Positions 20,641 to 28,659 of a stretch of 41,044 bases of DNA are shown here, piece after piece. The stretch is from assembly GCA_030148805.1 (NCBI GenBank), contig JASBSS010000002.1:1-41044 (forward strand), read 5' to 3'. Origin of the DNA: Thiogranum sp. Its GTDB lineage: Bacteria; Pseudomonadota; Gammaproteobacteria; DSM-19610. Position 1 is the stretch's first letter. Each line of letters begins with the position of its first letter. Under the pieces are notes generated by a model that made no database searches, had not been told where the DNA came from, and worked only from the letters and a program-made list of their open reading frames with translations. The position numbers were made by a program, and so were the translations under genes.

Positions 20641-21180
20641 ATGACCGATAATGCCATTCATCATGTCCAGCACATGAGTAGGAAGTTCCTTGTTTTGTTC
20701 AATGTGCTTCTCGTGCTTATGCCAGTAGCGGTTTTTTTGTACTGGGCCTTTTTTAACCAATTGCCTGACGCATTTCACACCGATCTTCCCGTTGCGCCAG
20801 CGCAACCACTCTCTACAACCCAGCTAATCTTGGGCGCGCTTGTCAGCCTTCTACCGTTGACAGTCGCGGTGTATGGACTCGTAACGTTGAAATCGCTGTT
20901 CCGACTATATGCCGAAGCCATCATATTCTCTGCCGAGAACGTGAAGTATTTTCGTCGTCTGGGATACCTGTTTATTGCTTGGGTGGTGGCCAACGCGATA
21001 TTCACCCCGCTGATAAGCTTGGTCCTCACCTTAGCCAGTCCGGTTGGTCAAAGGGCAGTGGCCGTTAAATTTGGAATTGTCGATCTGTTTGCGTTGCTTA
21101 TTGGCGGCATTGTCTTGGTGGTCGCCTGGGTGATGAATGAAGGACGAAAGCTTGAAGATGAACAGGCTCATACCGTGTAG
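20641..21180 (+). CDS. DUF2975 membrane protein
   Basis: The 179-residue product has four predicted membrane segments: about 17-35 (FLVLFNVLLVLMPVAVFLYWAFF), 62-82, 105-130 and 147-167. The central LKSLFRLYAEAIIFSAENVKYFRRLGYLFI is the conserved signature of DUF2975, in which a cytoplasmic loop precedes the third helix. Biochemical function is unknown for the family. It is followed after eight bases by a small Cro/CI-type regulator, a recurrent pairing. The gene is of moderate GC, lower than the nuo operon. Confidence 0.82.
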   Translation: MTDNAIHHVQHMSRKFLVLFNVLLVLMPVAVFLYWAFFNQLPDAFHTDLPVAPAQPLSTTQLILGALVSLLPLTVAVYGLVTLKSLFRLYAEAIIFSAENVKYFRRLGYLFIAWVVANAIFTPLISLVLTLASPVGQRAVAVKFGIVDLFALLIGGIVLVVAWVMNEGRKLEDEQAHTV

Positions 21181-21188
21181 GGAACTGA

Positions 21189-21410
21189 ATGGCTATTGTG
21201 GTTAATCTCGATGTGATGTTGGCAAAGCGAAAGATGAAATCTACCGAACTCGCTGCTCAAATTGGTATCACCGAGCAAAATCTTTCTATTCTCAAGACGG
21301 GCAAAGCAAGAGCCATTCGCCTAACCACATTGGATGCCATCTGTAAGGCGCTGGATTGCCAGCCGGGCGACCTTCTTGAATATAAGCGCGACGCAGAGCA
21401 AGAAAACTAG
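21189..21410 (+). CDS. Small Cro/CI-type transcriptional regulator (YozG-like)
   Basis: The 73-residue product is little more than a helix-turn-helix: MAIVVNLDVMLAKRKMKSTELAAQIGITEQNLSILKTGKARAIRLTTLDAICKALDCQPGDLLEY. This fits the short XRE regulators that commonly accompany DUF2975 proteins. ATG 21189 follows AGGGA and is eight bases after the DUF2975 stop, so the pair is one operon and the regulator probably controls it. There is no ligand or partner domain. Confidence 0.88.
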   Translation: MAIVVNLDVMLAKRKMKSTELAAQIGITEQNLSILKTGKARAIRLTTLDAICKALDCQPGDLLEYKRDAEQEN

Positions 21411-21724
21411 CGATTGGCTCTGAAACCGAGAAACGGCTTTGTCAGACGACCCACTGTGCGGTGAGCCGCTGTGGTTTGACAATAATCGAGATATCAACCG
21501 ATTGGCGTGGCCCTGTTAGAGGGCCTTTTTTATGCCCCTGACAGTGCCTACAGGTCATCCCCACGCGGGGTGTGGCGAGGTCTATACTTGTCGGCGAAGC
21601 GGGGCTGCTCCCCGCGGGTTGAGGTTGTTCGATACCAAAGGTGAGAAAGGAATGAGATTTCCTGTGGTGCAGACCTTTCTTGAATCCGGAATCACTGAGT
21701 CGAGCTCAGTAGGGAGGGTGAAAG
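21411..21724. other. Intergenic region before the beta-propeller gene
   Basis: No gene is supported here. Apart from the terminator at 21509-21531 it holds a small hairpin GCGGGG-CTGCT-CCCCGC (21599-21615) and the ribosome binding site AGGGAGG (21711-21717) of the next gene. A promoter for that gene is expected but I could not define one with confidence. A visible rise in GC across this interval marks the change from the moderate-GC accessory block to GC-rich sequence. Confidence 0.5.
21509..21531 (+). terminator. Rho-independent terminator
   Basis: GGCCCT (21509-21514) pairs with AGGGCC (21520-21525) around the five-base loop GTTAG, followed by six T (21526-21531). It closes the DUF2975-regulator operon about 100 bases after the stop. 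Confidence 0.88.
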
Positions 21725-23002
21725 ATGCTAATCACCAGTATCAGCAAAGTGGCAGTTACAACCGTGGCGACGGCGACGCTTGTCCTCGCTGCAGCCGGGT
21801 CGCGCGCGAACGGACTGGACTTCGAGGTCTGGGCGATCGATCAGGCCAATACCGCCGACGGCGGCAACAAGATCTATATCTACGACGGCAATGCCATGAT
21901 CAAGCAGCGTTGCGGCAACAGCCCGACGCATATCATCGACCTTTCCACCTTTGGCGTCTCTGAGCGCCCGCACATGCTGTTGTTCAACGAAGAACAGACC
22001 CACGCCATCGTGGCCAACGTGGCGCATCTGCCCGTGGGTGAGCCCGAGTTGTATTTCATCGATGCCAGGACCCGGCTGTTGGCGGGGGCGCTGGAGATCG
22101 ACGCCCACGCGGCCATTCCGACACCGGACAGTCGTTACGTGGTGTCGGTGGATCCGGGTGAACAGCTCATGCACCTGATCAGCACCGACTACGAGACGAA
22201 CACCTACACGATCGTGGACGTAATCGATACCTCGGTCTTCGCGGCGCAGACCGGGGGATCCGCGGCCGGGGTGATCTGCCCGGTGGTGACCGCGGACAGT
22301 CGCTTTGTCTACGCGACCTTCAACGGCGGCGGGCTGGCCGTGTTCGAGATCGACGAAAGCGCCAGTCCGACGCTCACGCCGCGGGATCTGTACACGGCCG
22401 CCGAGGTCGCGCCGGTCGGCTGCGGGGGTATCCAGGTGGGCTACCGGATGCATATCAATACCGCCACGGCCGCCCCGGCCGTTGCCGACCATGTCTATGT
22501 CTTCGACACCCGCAAGATCGGCAGCAAGCCCGCGCCCGTGGTGATACCGCTCACCGCTGTCAACGACGGCCACGGCATGACGGCGTCGCGCAACGGCCTG
22601 TATGTCTGGAACTGGAATCGTGACAGCAACAATATCAGCGTCATCCGCAGCAAGACGAGCACCGTGTCCAACACCATCGATATCGGCAGGTTGCCGGACG
22701 GTACCCCGGTGGATCTGGCGCCGGATCTCGCCGACACCTCGCCCGACGACAAGTGGGCGTTCGTGTCCCTGCGCGGGCCCGTGCCTCTGACCGCCAACAA
22801 TCCCGCGTTCGACAACGCGGTGGGTGAAAGGCCGGGCGTGGGCCTGGTAAAGATCAAGGGCGGCAAACGAGGCAACCTGGAATGCATCGCGTCAATCAGC
22901 GCCGGGACCTATGCGCCCGGCACGCTGGTGCAGGGCAGGGACGTCGGCGGCCTGGAGACGGCGGATATCCACGGCCTGAGGGTGCGCCAGATCCTGGACT
23001 GA
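21725..23002 (+). CDS. Secreted beta-propeller protein (YncE/lactonase-like repeats)
   Basis: The 425-residue product has a signal peptide (VTTVATATLVLAAAGSRA, cleavage about residue 28), so it is exported. The rest consists of blade-like repeats such as IYIYDGNAMIKQ, ELYFIDARTRLLAG, HVYVFDTRKIG and LYVWNWNRDSNNISVI, with recurring PDSRYVVSV, ADSRFVYATF and PDDKWAFVSL motifs, as in seven-bladed YncE or 3-carboxymuconate-cyclase-like proteins. No catalytic residues can be assigned. ATG 21725 follows AGGGAGG. It appears monocistronic. Protein-binding or an enzymatic role cannot be told apart from sequence. Confidence 0.75.
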   Translation: MLITSISKVAVTTVATATLVLAAAGSRANGLDFEVWAIDQANTADGGNKIYIYDGNAMIKQRCGNSPTHIIDLSTFGVSERPHMLLFNEEQTHAIVANVAHLPVGEPELYFIDARTRLLAGALEIDAHAAIPTPDSRYVVSVDPGEQLMHLISTDYETNTYTIVDVIDTSVFAAQTGGSAAGVICPVVTADSRFVYATFNGGGLAVFEIDESASPTLTPRDLYTAAEVAPVGCGGIQVGYRMHINTATAAPAVADHVYVFDTRKIGSKPAPVVIPLTAVNDGHGMTASRNGLYVWNWNRDSNNISVIRSKTSTVSNTIDIGRLPDGTPVDLAPDLADTSPDDKWAFVSLRGPVPLTANNPAFDNAVGERPGVGLVKIKGGKRGNLECIASISAGTYAPGTLVQGRDVGGLETADIHGLRVRQILD

Positions 23003-23255
23003 GTCCGGACTGTCCGGCCGCGTCTGAACGGGGGGCGCATTGGTGTCGGTGGCAAACAGGGTTGCTGCGCGATTGCCGCCGACCCCAGGAGACGCTGGTA
23101 TCGAGCGTTTGGCGCAATCCGGCGTTGCTTGCGCTCACGCACAGACACGATCTGAACCGATGCGGTGTTTCGTTGGGGGACGAGAGCGTGGCGAGGTCAC
23201 AAGTCCGCTACGCTGGAAGCCCCCCACGGTGGTGCGGCAGGAGGTGCGTGAAAAG

Positions 23256-23639
23256 TCACGAGCCCGCATTCCCATTGCGGCGTTCATCCTCGACCCACCA
23301 TTGGTGCATCGCCAAGAACATCTTCTTCAGGCCCAGCGCCCGTTCGGTGGCCGAGTATTCGACCCGCGGCGGCACCTCGGCGTAGACCTTGCGCTCGATC
23401 AGGCCGTCGTCTTCCAGGGCGCGTAGCTGGTTGGTCAGCATGGTCTGGGTGATGCCGTCGATCCGGCGGCGCAACTGGTTGAAGCGCTGGGTGCCCCTGA
23501 AGATGAGGATCTGCAGGATGATCAGCTTCCACTTGCCGCCGATCAGCTTGGCGATATCCGGCATCGGGCAGATCGAATCCTCGATCAGCGGCAGCGGTTT
23601 CCTGTTGGCGCGTGGTGGGGTCGTTTTCCGCTTGCTCAT
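23256..23639 (-). CDS. HxlR-family transcriptional regulator
   Basis: The 127-residue product shows the HxlR core: CPMPDIAKLIGGKWKLIILQILIFRGTQRFNQLRRRIDGITQTMLTNQLRALEDDGLIERKVYAEVPPRVEYSATERALGLKKMF. The cysteine in SICPM (C24) matches the redox-sensing cysteine of many HxlR/YodB-type regulators. No Shine-Dalgarno precedes ATG 23639. It is divergent from an SRPBCC-domain gene, its likely target, and two AT-rich inverted repeats lie just upstream. Confidence 0.9.
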   Translation of the reverse strand: MSKRKTTPPRANRKPLPLIEDSICPMPDIAKLIGGKWKLIILQILIFRGTQRFNQLRRRIDGITQTMLTNQLRALEDDGLIERKVYAEVPPRVEYSATERALGLKKMFLAMHQWWVEDERRNGNAGS

Positions 23640-23645
23640 TTTAAA

Positions 23646-23679
23646 GTATAAATAATATACCAGGTATGTATATTCATAC
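23646..23679. promoter_or_regulatory. Inverted repeats in the hxlR divergent region
   Basis: GTATA-AATAA-TATAC (23646-23660) and GTATG-TATATT-CATAC (23664-23679) are adjacent inverted repeats with related GTAT/ATAC half-sites, close to the hxlR start and in its probable promoter (TATACT on the minus strand, 23645-23650). They are good candidates for HxlR binding and autorepression; this is inference. Confidence 0.55.
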
Positions 23680-23765
23680 TATATACGAAAATACTGCCTT
23701 CTTGTAAAAGAATACCAGAGGGATATTCTTGGCGGCAACCACCCACCCGCGGCCAGGAGCAGCCC

Positions 23766-24230
23766 ATGAGCCCATCCAGCGATCATTACGCCCGAGTGAT
23801 TTCCGTAGCGGCGCCCGCGCCGGCGGTCTATCGCGCATTGACCAGCGGTTACGACGACTGGTGGACCACCACGGGAGGGCGTCGATTCGATCAGATCGGT
23901 GATCGGATCCGGTTCACCTTCCCGCCGCTCGTTTCCTACTGGACCTTCGAGGCCAGGGTCCTGACACCGGGGAAACGGGTCGAACTCGAATGCGTGGAGG
24001 CCTATCACGAAATGTCGGAGCAGCCGGAGGCGCCCACGGACGAGTGGCTCGGGTCACGTCTGATCTTCGAGATCGCGGCCCGGGGTGAAACCACGGATAT
24101 CCGTTTCACCCACGAGGGGCTCACCCGGGCGCTGGCCTGTTACGGGGCCTGTGAACAGGGATGGGACCGGTTCTTCGTCGACAGTCTGGCGGCGTATTTG
24201 AATACGGGCCTGGGGAAGCCTTATTCGTAA
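23766..24230 (+). CDS. SRPBCC (AHSA1-type) domain protein
   Basis: The 154-residue product fits the START/Bet v1-like fold: it opens with YARVISVAAPAPAVYRALTSGYDDWWT, the usual first strand and helix of AHSA1 proteins, and ends with a long helix GWDRFFVDSLAAYLNTG. Such domains bind hydrophobic ligands; no ligand can be named. ATG 23766 follows AGGAG. It is divergent from hxlR and 62 bases ahead of a glutathione S-transferase, suggesting a small stress or detoxification locus under HxlR control. Confidence 0.82.
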   Translation: MSPSSDHYARVISVAAPAPAVYRALTSGYDDWWTTTGGRRFDQIGDRIRFTFPPLVSYWTFEARVLTPGKRVELECVEAYHEMSEQPEAPTDEWLGSRLIFEIAARGETTDIRFTHEGLTRALACYGACEQGWDRFFVDSLAAYLNTGLGKPYS

Positions 24231-24292
24231 TCGGAAAGTCAATGTAATTATATTAAAAAACATAGTATTGAAATCAATAAAGGAGAAAGCGG

Positions 24293-24895
24293 ATGAGGAT
24301 CTTCGGTTTTCCGCCGACGCGCTCGGACCGGGTGATTTGGGCGTTGAATGAGCTTGGGTTGGCCCACGAGGCGATCACCCAGGACGTCTTCCAGCATCCC
24401 GAGCTGCGGCACTTCCACCCCCTGGGCCGGGTTCCCGCCCTGGATGTCGACGGTCAGGGTTTGTTTGAATCGGCGGCGATCTGCAACTATCTGGCCGACC
24501 AGGCGCCGGAGCGTGGCCTGATCGCCGAACCGCGAACCTGGGAGCGCGCGCTGCACGACCAATGGACGTTTTTCGCCCTGACGGAAATGGAGGCGTGGGC
24601 GTGGAGCACCTTCCGCAGCGCCAATATCGTTCCCGCCGCGGAGCAAGTGCCCGCCATGTACGACTACAACAGGAACGCGTATCGCGCCAGCGCCGTGGCG
24701 CTGGAAACGGCGTTGTCGCAGTCGGAGTACCTGGTCGGCGGCAAGTTCACGGTGGCCGACATCATCGTCAGTTGGACCTGTCAGTTCGGGGAGAATCTCG
24801 GTTACAACGACGGATTCGAGCAGATTGGCGCCTATATCCAGCGGCTGAAGCGGCGCCCGTGCTGTACGCTCAAGTCCGTCAGGCAGGCGGCATGA
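24293..24895 (+). CDS. Glutathione S-transferase family protein
   Basis: The 200-residue cytosolic product has an N-terminal thioredoxin-like domain (residues 1-75; RIFGFPPTRSDRVIWALNELGLAHE, and the glutathione-binding LFESAAICNYLAD with the ES pair at about 60-61) and a C-terminal helical domain (80-200) with the capping motif FTVADIIVSWT. ATG 24293 follows AAAGGAG. The substrate is unknown. It may be co-transcribed with the SRPBCC gene upstream. Two hairpin arms of eight bases follow at 24939-24959 but lack a T-run. Confidence 0.88.
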   Translation: MRIFGFPPTRSDRVIWALNELGLAHEAITQDVFQHPELRHFHPLGRVPALDVDGQGLFESAAICNYLADQAPERGLIAEPRTWERALHDQWTFFALTEMEAWAWSTFRSANIVPAAEQVPAMYDYNRNAYRASAVALETALSQSEYLVGGKFTVADIIVSWTCQFGENLGYNDGFEQIGAYIQRLKRRPCCTLKSVRQAA

Positions 24896-25284
24896 ACAAG
24901 GGTGAGCGCCAATGAGATACCTGTCTTGGTGCCGCCCACGAGCGCCTGTTTGGCGCTCGCACAGCCTGGATGAATGGGTTAATTAATATATTTAAAATAT
25001 AATCTTATTATAGTTATCTCATGTTGATCCTTTAATCCGACCGTACCCTGAAACGGAAATAGGGACGGAATCTCCTGCTTGAACCCGCATAATGAGCCGG
25101 TCCCTACCAACCGGGGCCGGCAGTGACCGAAGCGTCGGCTGCCGCCTGAGTCGCCACCCGCAGGGCTCGTCTGGGTCGGGAAACAGAAAATAAAACGAGC
25201 CGCAGTGTCCAAACCGGGTTGACCCACGCGTCCCTAAGCTGTCGGTCGCACCGGGCCGGCGCCATTCCAACCAACGGAGGCATC
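24896..25284. other. Intergenic region before the DGPF/ECF sigma operon
   Basis: I see no gene. It contains a perfect eight-base hairpin CGAGCGCC-TGTTT-GGCGCTCG (24939-24959) without T-run, a strongly AT-rich patch at about 24979-25020, and the ribosome binding site ACGGAGG (25274-25280). TGTCCA (25206-25211), 17 bases, CGTC (25229-25232) resembles an ECF-type promoter and may be the autoregulated promoter of the sigma factor operon; this is a low-confidence reading. Confidence 0.45.
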
Positions 25285-25632
25285 ATGTCCAAGCAGCACT
25301 ATTTGTGTATCCAACGCAGCCGACCGGGACAGTGCGGGCCCGGCGAAGACCCCTCTCCCGCGCAGATGGAGGAGATGTACGCCAGGTTCAATGCCTGGAA
25401 GGAGAAGTTCCAGGAGAACATCGTCGACATGGGCGGCAAGCTGGGAGACGGCAAGGTGGTGACCGCCGAGGGCGCGGCGGACGGCCCGTTCGTCGAGGCC
25501 AAGGAGGTGGTCGGCGGTTTCATGATCGTGGCCGCGGCCAGCCTGGAGGAGGCCGTGGAGGTGGCGCGCCAGAGCCCCGGCGTGTGGATGCCCGGGTCCA
25601 GCGTCGAGGTGCGGGAGATCAGCACCCCTTGA
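25285..25632 (+). CDS. DGPF/YCII-related domain protein
   Basis: The 115-residue product carries the YCII-related fold with the DGPF signature: AADGPFVEAKEVVGGFMIVAAASLEEAVEVARQSP (about residues 66-100). DGPF proteins are the usual partner encoded beside group-42 ECF sigma factors, and their precise role in controlling the sigma factor is not settled. ATG 25285 follows ACGGAGG. Its TGA stop overlaps the TTG start of the sigma gene by one dinucleotide step (TTGA), so translation of the two is likely coupled. Confidence 0.9.
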   Translation: MSKQHYLCIQRSRPGQCGPGEDPSPAQMEEMYARFNAWKEKFQENIVDMGGKLGDGKVVTAEGAADGPFVEAKEVVGGFMIVAAASLEEAVEVARQSPGVWMPGSSVEVREISTP

Positions 25633-26867
25633 CGGTCCCCACGCTGGTCGAGCACTTTTTCCGCCACGAATACGCCAGGCTGGTGGCCAGCCTGGCGCGT
25701 CGGGTCGGGGTGCAGCACCTCGAGGCGGTCGAGGACGCCGTCCAGTCCGCTTTGCTGAAAGCGCTCGACACCTGGACGCGCGCGGGGCAGCCGGACAGTC
25801 CGTCGGCCTGGCTGTTTCGCGTGGCGCACAACCAGCTCATGGGGCAATTGCGCCAACAGGCGAACCGCCAACGTCTCCTGGAGCAGCATGCCGAATTCGC
25901 CCCTGATCCGGTGGAGAACGGTCCGCCGTGTTATCTTCCCGGGGAGGTGCGCGACGATCTGCTGCGCATGCTGTTTGTTTGCTGTGACGAGGCGATCCCG
26001 CTGGAATCGCAGGTGGTCTTGGCGCTCAAGACGCTGTGCGGTTTCGGGGTCAGGGAGATCGCGTTGCGTCTTTTCACCAGTGAAGCCAATGTTTACAAAC
26101 GGCTGGGCCGCGCTCACCGCCGATTGCGGCAACAGCCGGCTCGTCTCGGCGAGCTCGGCGGTGAGCACTATGCGGCGCGTTTGACGGCGGTCAACAGGAT
26201 CCTCTATCTGCTTTTCACCGAGGGTTACCTGTCCTGCCACGCGCAGATGGCGATTCGGCGCGAGCTGTGTAACGACGCGATACGGCTGGCAGAGATCCTC
26301 GCCGCGCATCCGGTAGGCCAGTTTCCGGAAACCTATGCACTGTTAGCGCTGATGCATCTGCACAGCGCCCGCCTGCGCGCCCGGCAGGACGCATCGGGTG
26401 GACTGCTATTGTTGGAGGAGCAGGATCGTTCGCTGTGGGATCGGCAAAACATCCGTATCGGGCTGCAGTGGTTGGCCAAATCCGCCCAAGGTGACGGCTT
26501 TTCCCGTTATCACGCCGAGGCTGGAATCGCCGCGGAACATTGTCTCGCCGCCTCGTTCGACGCGACCCGGTGGGACAGGGTGGCGGAGTGTTACCAGTTG
26601 CTGGAGCGGACAACGCCGTCGCCGCTGCACCGGTTGAACCGGGCGGTGGCGATGGCGCAGTGGCGCGGGCCCGAGGCGGGGCTGGCCGTGCTAGCGGATT
26701 TCGCCCCGCCGCCATGGCTGGCCGGCTCCTACCTGTGGACAGCCGTAATGGCCGATCTACATCGGCGCTGCGGGAATCTTCAACAAGCCAGCCGATATCG
26801 GCGCGCCGCGCTCGCAGCGGCGCCCACGCCGGCGGTGAAGGCATTGTTACAGCGGCGCCTGCCGTAG
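25629..26867 (+). CDS. ECF-type RNA polymerase sigma factor with C-terminal extension (ECF42-like)
   Basis: The 412-residue product has sigma region 2 (about 1-70; FFRHEYARLVASLARRVG and DAVQSALLKALDTW), region 4 (about 115-170; LKTLCGFGVREIALRLFTSEANVYKRLGRAHRRLR) and a long C-terminal domain of DUF6596 type with TPR-like helices (about 185-412; LYLLFTEGYLSCHA, ETYALLALMHLHSARLRARQD, SPLHRLNRAVAMAQ). This size and architecture mark the ECF42 group, which pairs with DGPF proteins. I place the start at TTG 25629, overlapping the upstream stop; no ATG or GTG would preserve region 2. The rare start may keep levels low. Confidence 0.88.
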   Translation: MTVPTLVEHFFRHEYARLVASLARRVGVQHLEAVEDAVQSALLKALDTWTRAGQPDSPSAWLFRVAHNQLMGQLRQQANRQRLLEQHAEFAPDPVENGPPCYLPGEVRDDLLRMLFVCCDEAIPLESQVVLALKTLCGFGVREIALRLFTSEANVYKRLGRAHRRLRQQPARLGELGGEHYAARLTAVNRILYLLFTEGYLSCHAQMAIRRELCNDAIRLAEILAAHPVGQFPETYALLALMHLHSARLRARQDASGGLLLLEEQDRSLWDRQNIRIGLQWLAKSAQGDGFSRYHAEAGIAAEHCLAASFDATRWDRVAECYQLLERTTPSPLHRLNRAVAMAQWRGPEAGLAVLADFAPPPWLAGSYLWTAVMADLHRRCGNLQQASRYRRAALAAAPTPAVKALLQRRLP

Positions 26868-27016
26868 CCGCCACCTCACCGAAATGTAATCTTTGCGTCA
26901 TGCTGGCGACAGGAGCGCGGCGATATCCTGGGACCAGGAAATTCAGCAGCCCGGTGGCTGCCCCTTTCCTAGCGTCCCCGACCATCATCGCCCGACGGGC
27001 GTACGGAGGTTTTGCC

Positions 27017-27202
27017 ATGGCTAATTCCTACTTCCCGGTGAATCGCATGTTCCATGTGGAAACACCGCGCGATACCCGCGGCGGTTGGTATTTCGAGGTC
27101 CGTGGCGGGCAGCCCCATGGGCCGTACGCATCGCGGGCGCTGGCCGGCACGGCGCTCGAGCTCTATCTCGATGCTCTCGCGCGAACCCACCCGATGCCCT
27201 GA
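27017..27202 (+). CDS. Small conserved-type protein (DUF6316-like)
   Basis: The 61-residue product, MANSYFPVNRMFHVETP followed by GGWYFEVRGGQPHGPYASRALAGTALELYLDAL, resembles short proteins with a W-Y-F...GPY-S motif (DUF6316-like; the assignment is from memory). ATG 27017 has a perfect CGGAGG site six bases upstream, which strongly supports expression. The upstream inverted repeat TCCTGG-GA-CCAGGA (26926-26939) could be regulatory. It has no signal peptide and no known function. Confidence 0.7.
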   Translation: MANSYFPVNRMFHVETPRDTRGGWYFEVRGGQPHGPYASRALAGTALELYLDALARTHPMP

Positions 27203-27462
27203 GGGAGATGGCGCCTGAGGCCTTGAGCTCTGCCGCGTCAGCCGGTCTGCGCGCTGGCGTAATCACCCCCTAGTGTAGGGAATCGAACGCCGCATCGGGG
27301 ACTGGGTCCACGTGACTCGTTCGCCACCGGTGTCCTCTTGATACAGGGCGAGACCGCGCATGATTGGATCGAGGCCGAAGCTAAGAAAGCGGACGCTGGG
27401 AGGTATACGGGCGCCGAGGCTGATCCTGAACTGAGGTTGGCGCAACAGTTGGAGTCACGACA

Positions 27463-28596
27463 GTGAATGACGACACCCGCGTGGTCGAGATTGCAGGCGC
27501 CGGGCCGGCCGGGCTGGCGGCCGCCATTACGTTGGCGCACGCGGGACGGCCGGTGATCGTGCACGAGGCGCGATCCGAGGTGGGTTACCGCTTCCAGCGG
27601 GACCTGCAAGGGCTTGAGAACTGGACTGGCGCGCGCGACGCCCTGGACTCCCTGCGCGAGTTGGGCATCATGCCGGAGTGCAAATGGATTCCCTGTCGTC
27701 AGGGGACCGCCTTCGATGCCTGGGGGCAGCCTTACGGTATCCACAGCCACGAGCCGCTGTTCTACATGGTAGAGCGCGGTTCGGGGCCGGATACGCTGGA
27801 TACCGCACTATTGCGTCAGGCCACCGGCCTGGGAGTCGAGGTACGCTTCGACAGTCGCTTGCGGCGCGTGCAGGGGCCCGGCATCTTCGCCACCGGGCCG
27901 AAAGCGGCTGATGCTATCGCCGTCGGGTATCACTTCGACACGTCCATGGGCGACGGTTTCTGGGTGATCTGCGATGACAATATCGCTCCCCGGGGTTATG
28001 CGTATCTCCTCGTCATGGGCGGCAGGGGAACAGTGAAAAGCTGTATGTTCTCGGGCTTTAAACAAGAGGCGGTCTATGTGAAACGTACCGTGGAGGCGTT
28101 CCAGCGCCTGGTGGGCCTCGAGATGATCGATACCCGCGCGCACGGCGGCATAGGCAATTTCCGCGTCCCGGCGACGGCGCGTAGCGGCAGGCACGCGGTA
28201 GCGGGCGAGCAGGCTGGTTTCCAGGACACCCTATGGGGATTCGGCATCCGCGCGGCGCTTGTCTCCGGGGTGCTGGCCGCATGCAGCCTGCTGGAAGACT
28301 CCGATTACGACCGCTTGTGGCGCCAGGCGCTGGGAGAGGTCATGGCCACGGCAACGGTCAACCGCGCCCTCTACGAACTGTTGGGCAACCGCGGCTACCG
28401 CTGGCTGCTTCGTTGGCAGCAACGCCAGCCGGACGCCCGTGCGCTATTGCATCGCTGCTACCGCCCGTCCCGTCTCAAGCGGCTGTTGGTGCCCTTGGCA
28501 CGCCGGCGTTTGCATAGCCAGCGCAAGGACGAGAGCTGCAATCATGTCAACTGCAGTTGTGTCTGGTGTCAACACGGCGGTGAACCGCATACCTGA
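27463..28596 (+). CDS. FAD-dependent oxidoreductase with cysteine-rich C-terminal tail
   Basis: The 377-residue product opens with the dinucleotide-binding motif VEIAGAGPAGLAAAITLAHAG (GxGxxG at residues 12-17) and has the second FAD motif as AGEQAGFQDTLWGFGIRAALVSG (about 248-270), with glutamate where the family usually has aspartate. It belongs to the geranylgeranyl reductase/monooxygenase-like flavoproteins. The last 25 residues contain C-x4-C-x-C-x2-C (CNHVNCSCVWC), which could bind a metal or act as a redox relay. GTG 27463 is the chosen start. It converges on the DsrC-like gene, 63 bases away. The substrate is unknown. Confidence 0.82.
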   Translation: MNDDTRVVEIAGAGPAGLAAAITLAHAGRPVIVHEARSEVGYRFQRDLQGLENWTGARDALDSLRELGIMPECKWIPCRQGTAFDAWGQPYGIHSHEPLFYMVERGSGPDTLDTALLRQATGLGVEVRFDSRLRRVQGPGIFATGPKAADAIAVGYHFDTSMGDGFWVICDDNIAPRGYAYLLVMGGRGTVKSCMFSGFKQEAVYVKRTVEAFQRLVGLEMIDTRAHGGIGNFRVPATARSGRHAVAGEQAGFQDTLWGFGIRAALVSGVLAACSLLEDSDYDRLWRQALGEVMATATVNRALYELLGNRGYRWLLRWQQRQPDARALLHRCYRPSRLKRLLVPLARRRLHSQRKDESCNHVNCSCVWCQHGGEPHT

Positions 28597-28659
28597 ATCT
28601 TCTTGCTCCCCGAGGTCCGGCTAGGCCAGGTCACGCGACGCCACTTCCTGGCTTGTTGG

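Noticed and set aside
21555-21585. Single sequence resembling half of a type I-E CRISPR repeat (GGTCATCCCCACGCG followed by GGG)
   Set aside because: Only one copy, with an insertion and a deletion against the usual repeat, no spacer-repeat periodicity and no cas gene; most likely chance.
23003-23255. Short open frames between the beta-propeller and hxlR genes
   Set aside because: Arg/Pro-rich products without motif or ribosome binding site; consistent with noncoding GC-rich sequence.
24939-24959. Eight-base hairpin taken first as the terminator of the GST gene
   Set aside because: Perfect stem but no T-run follows on either strand; kept only as part of the intergenic description.
26895-26912. 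TGTAATCTTTGCGTCAT, partly like a PHO box
   Set aside because: Only partial agreement and not placed near psiE; no second half-site at the right spacing.
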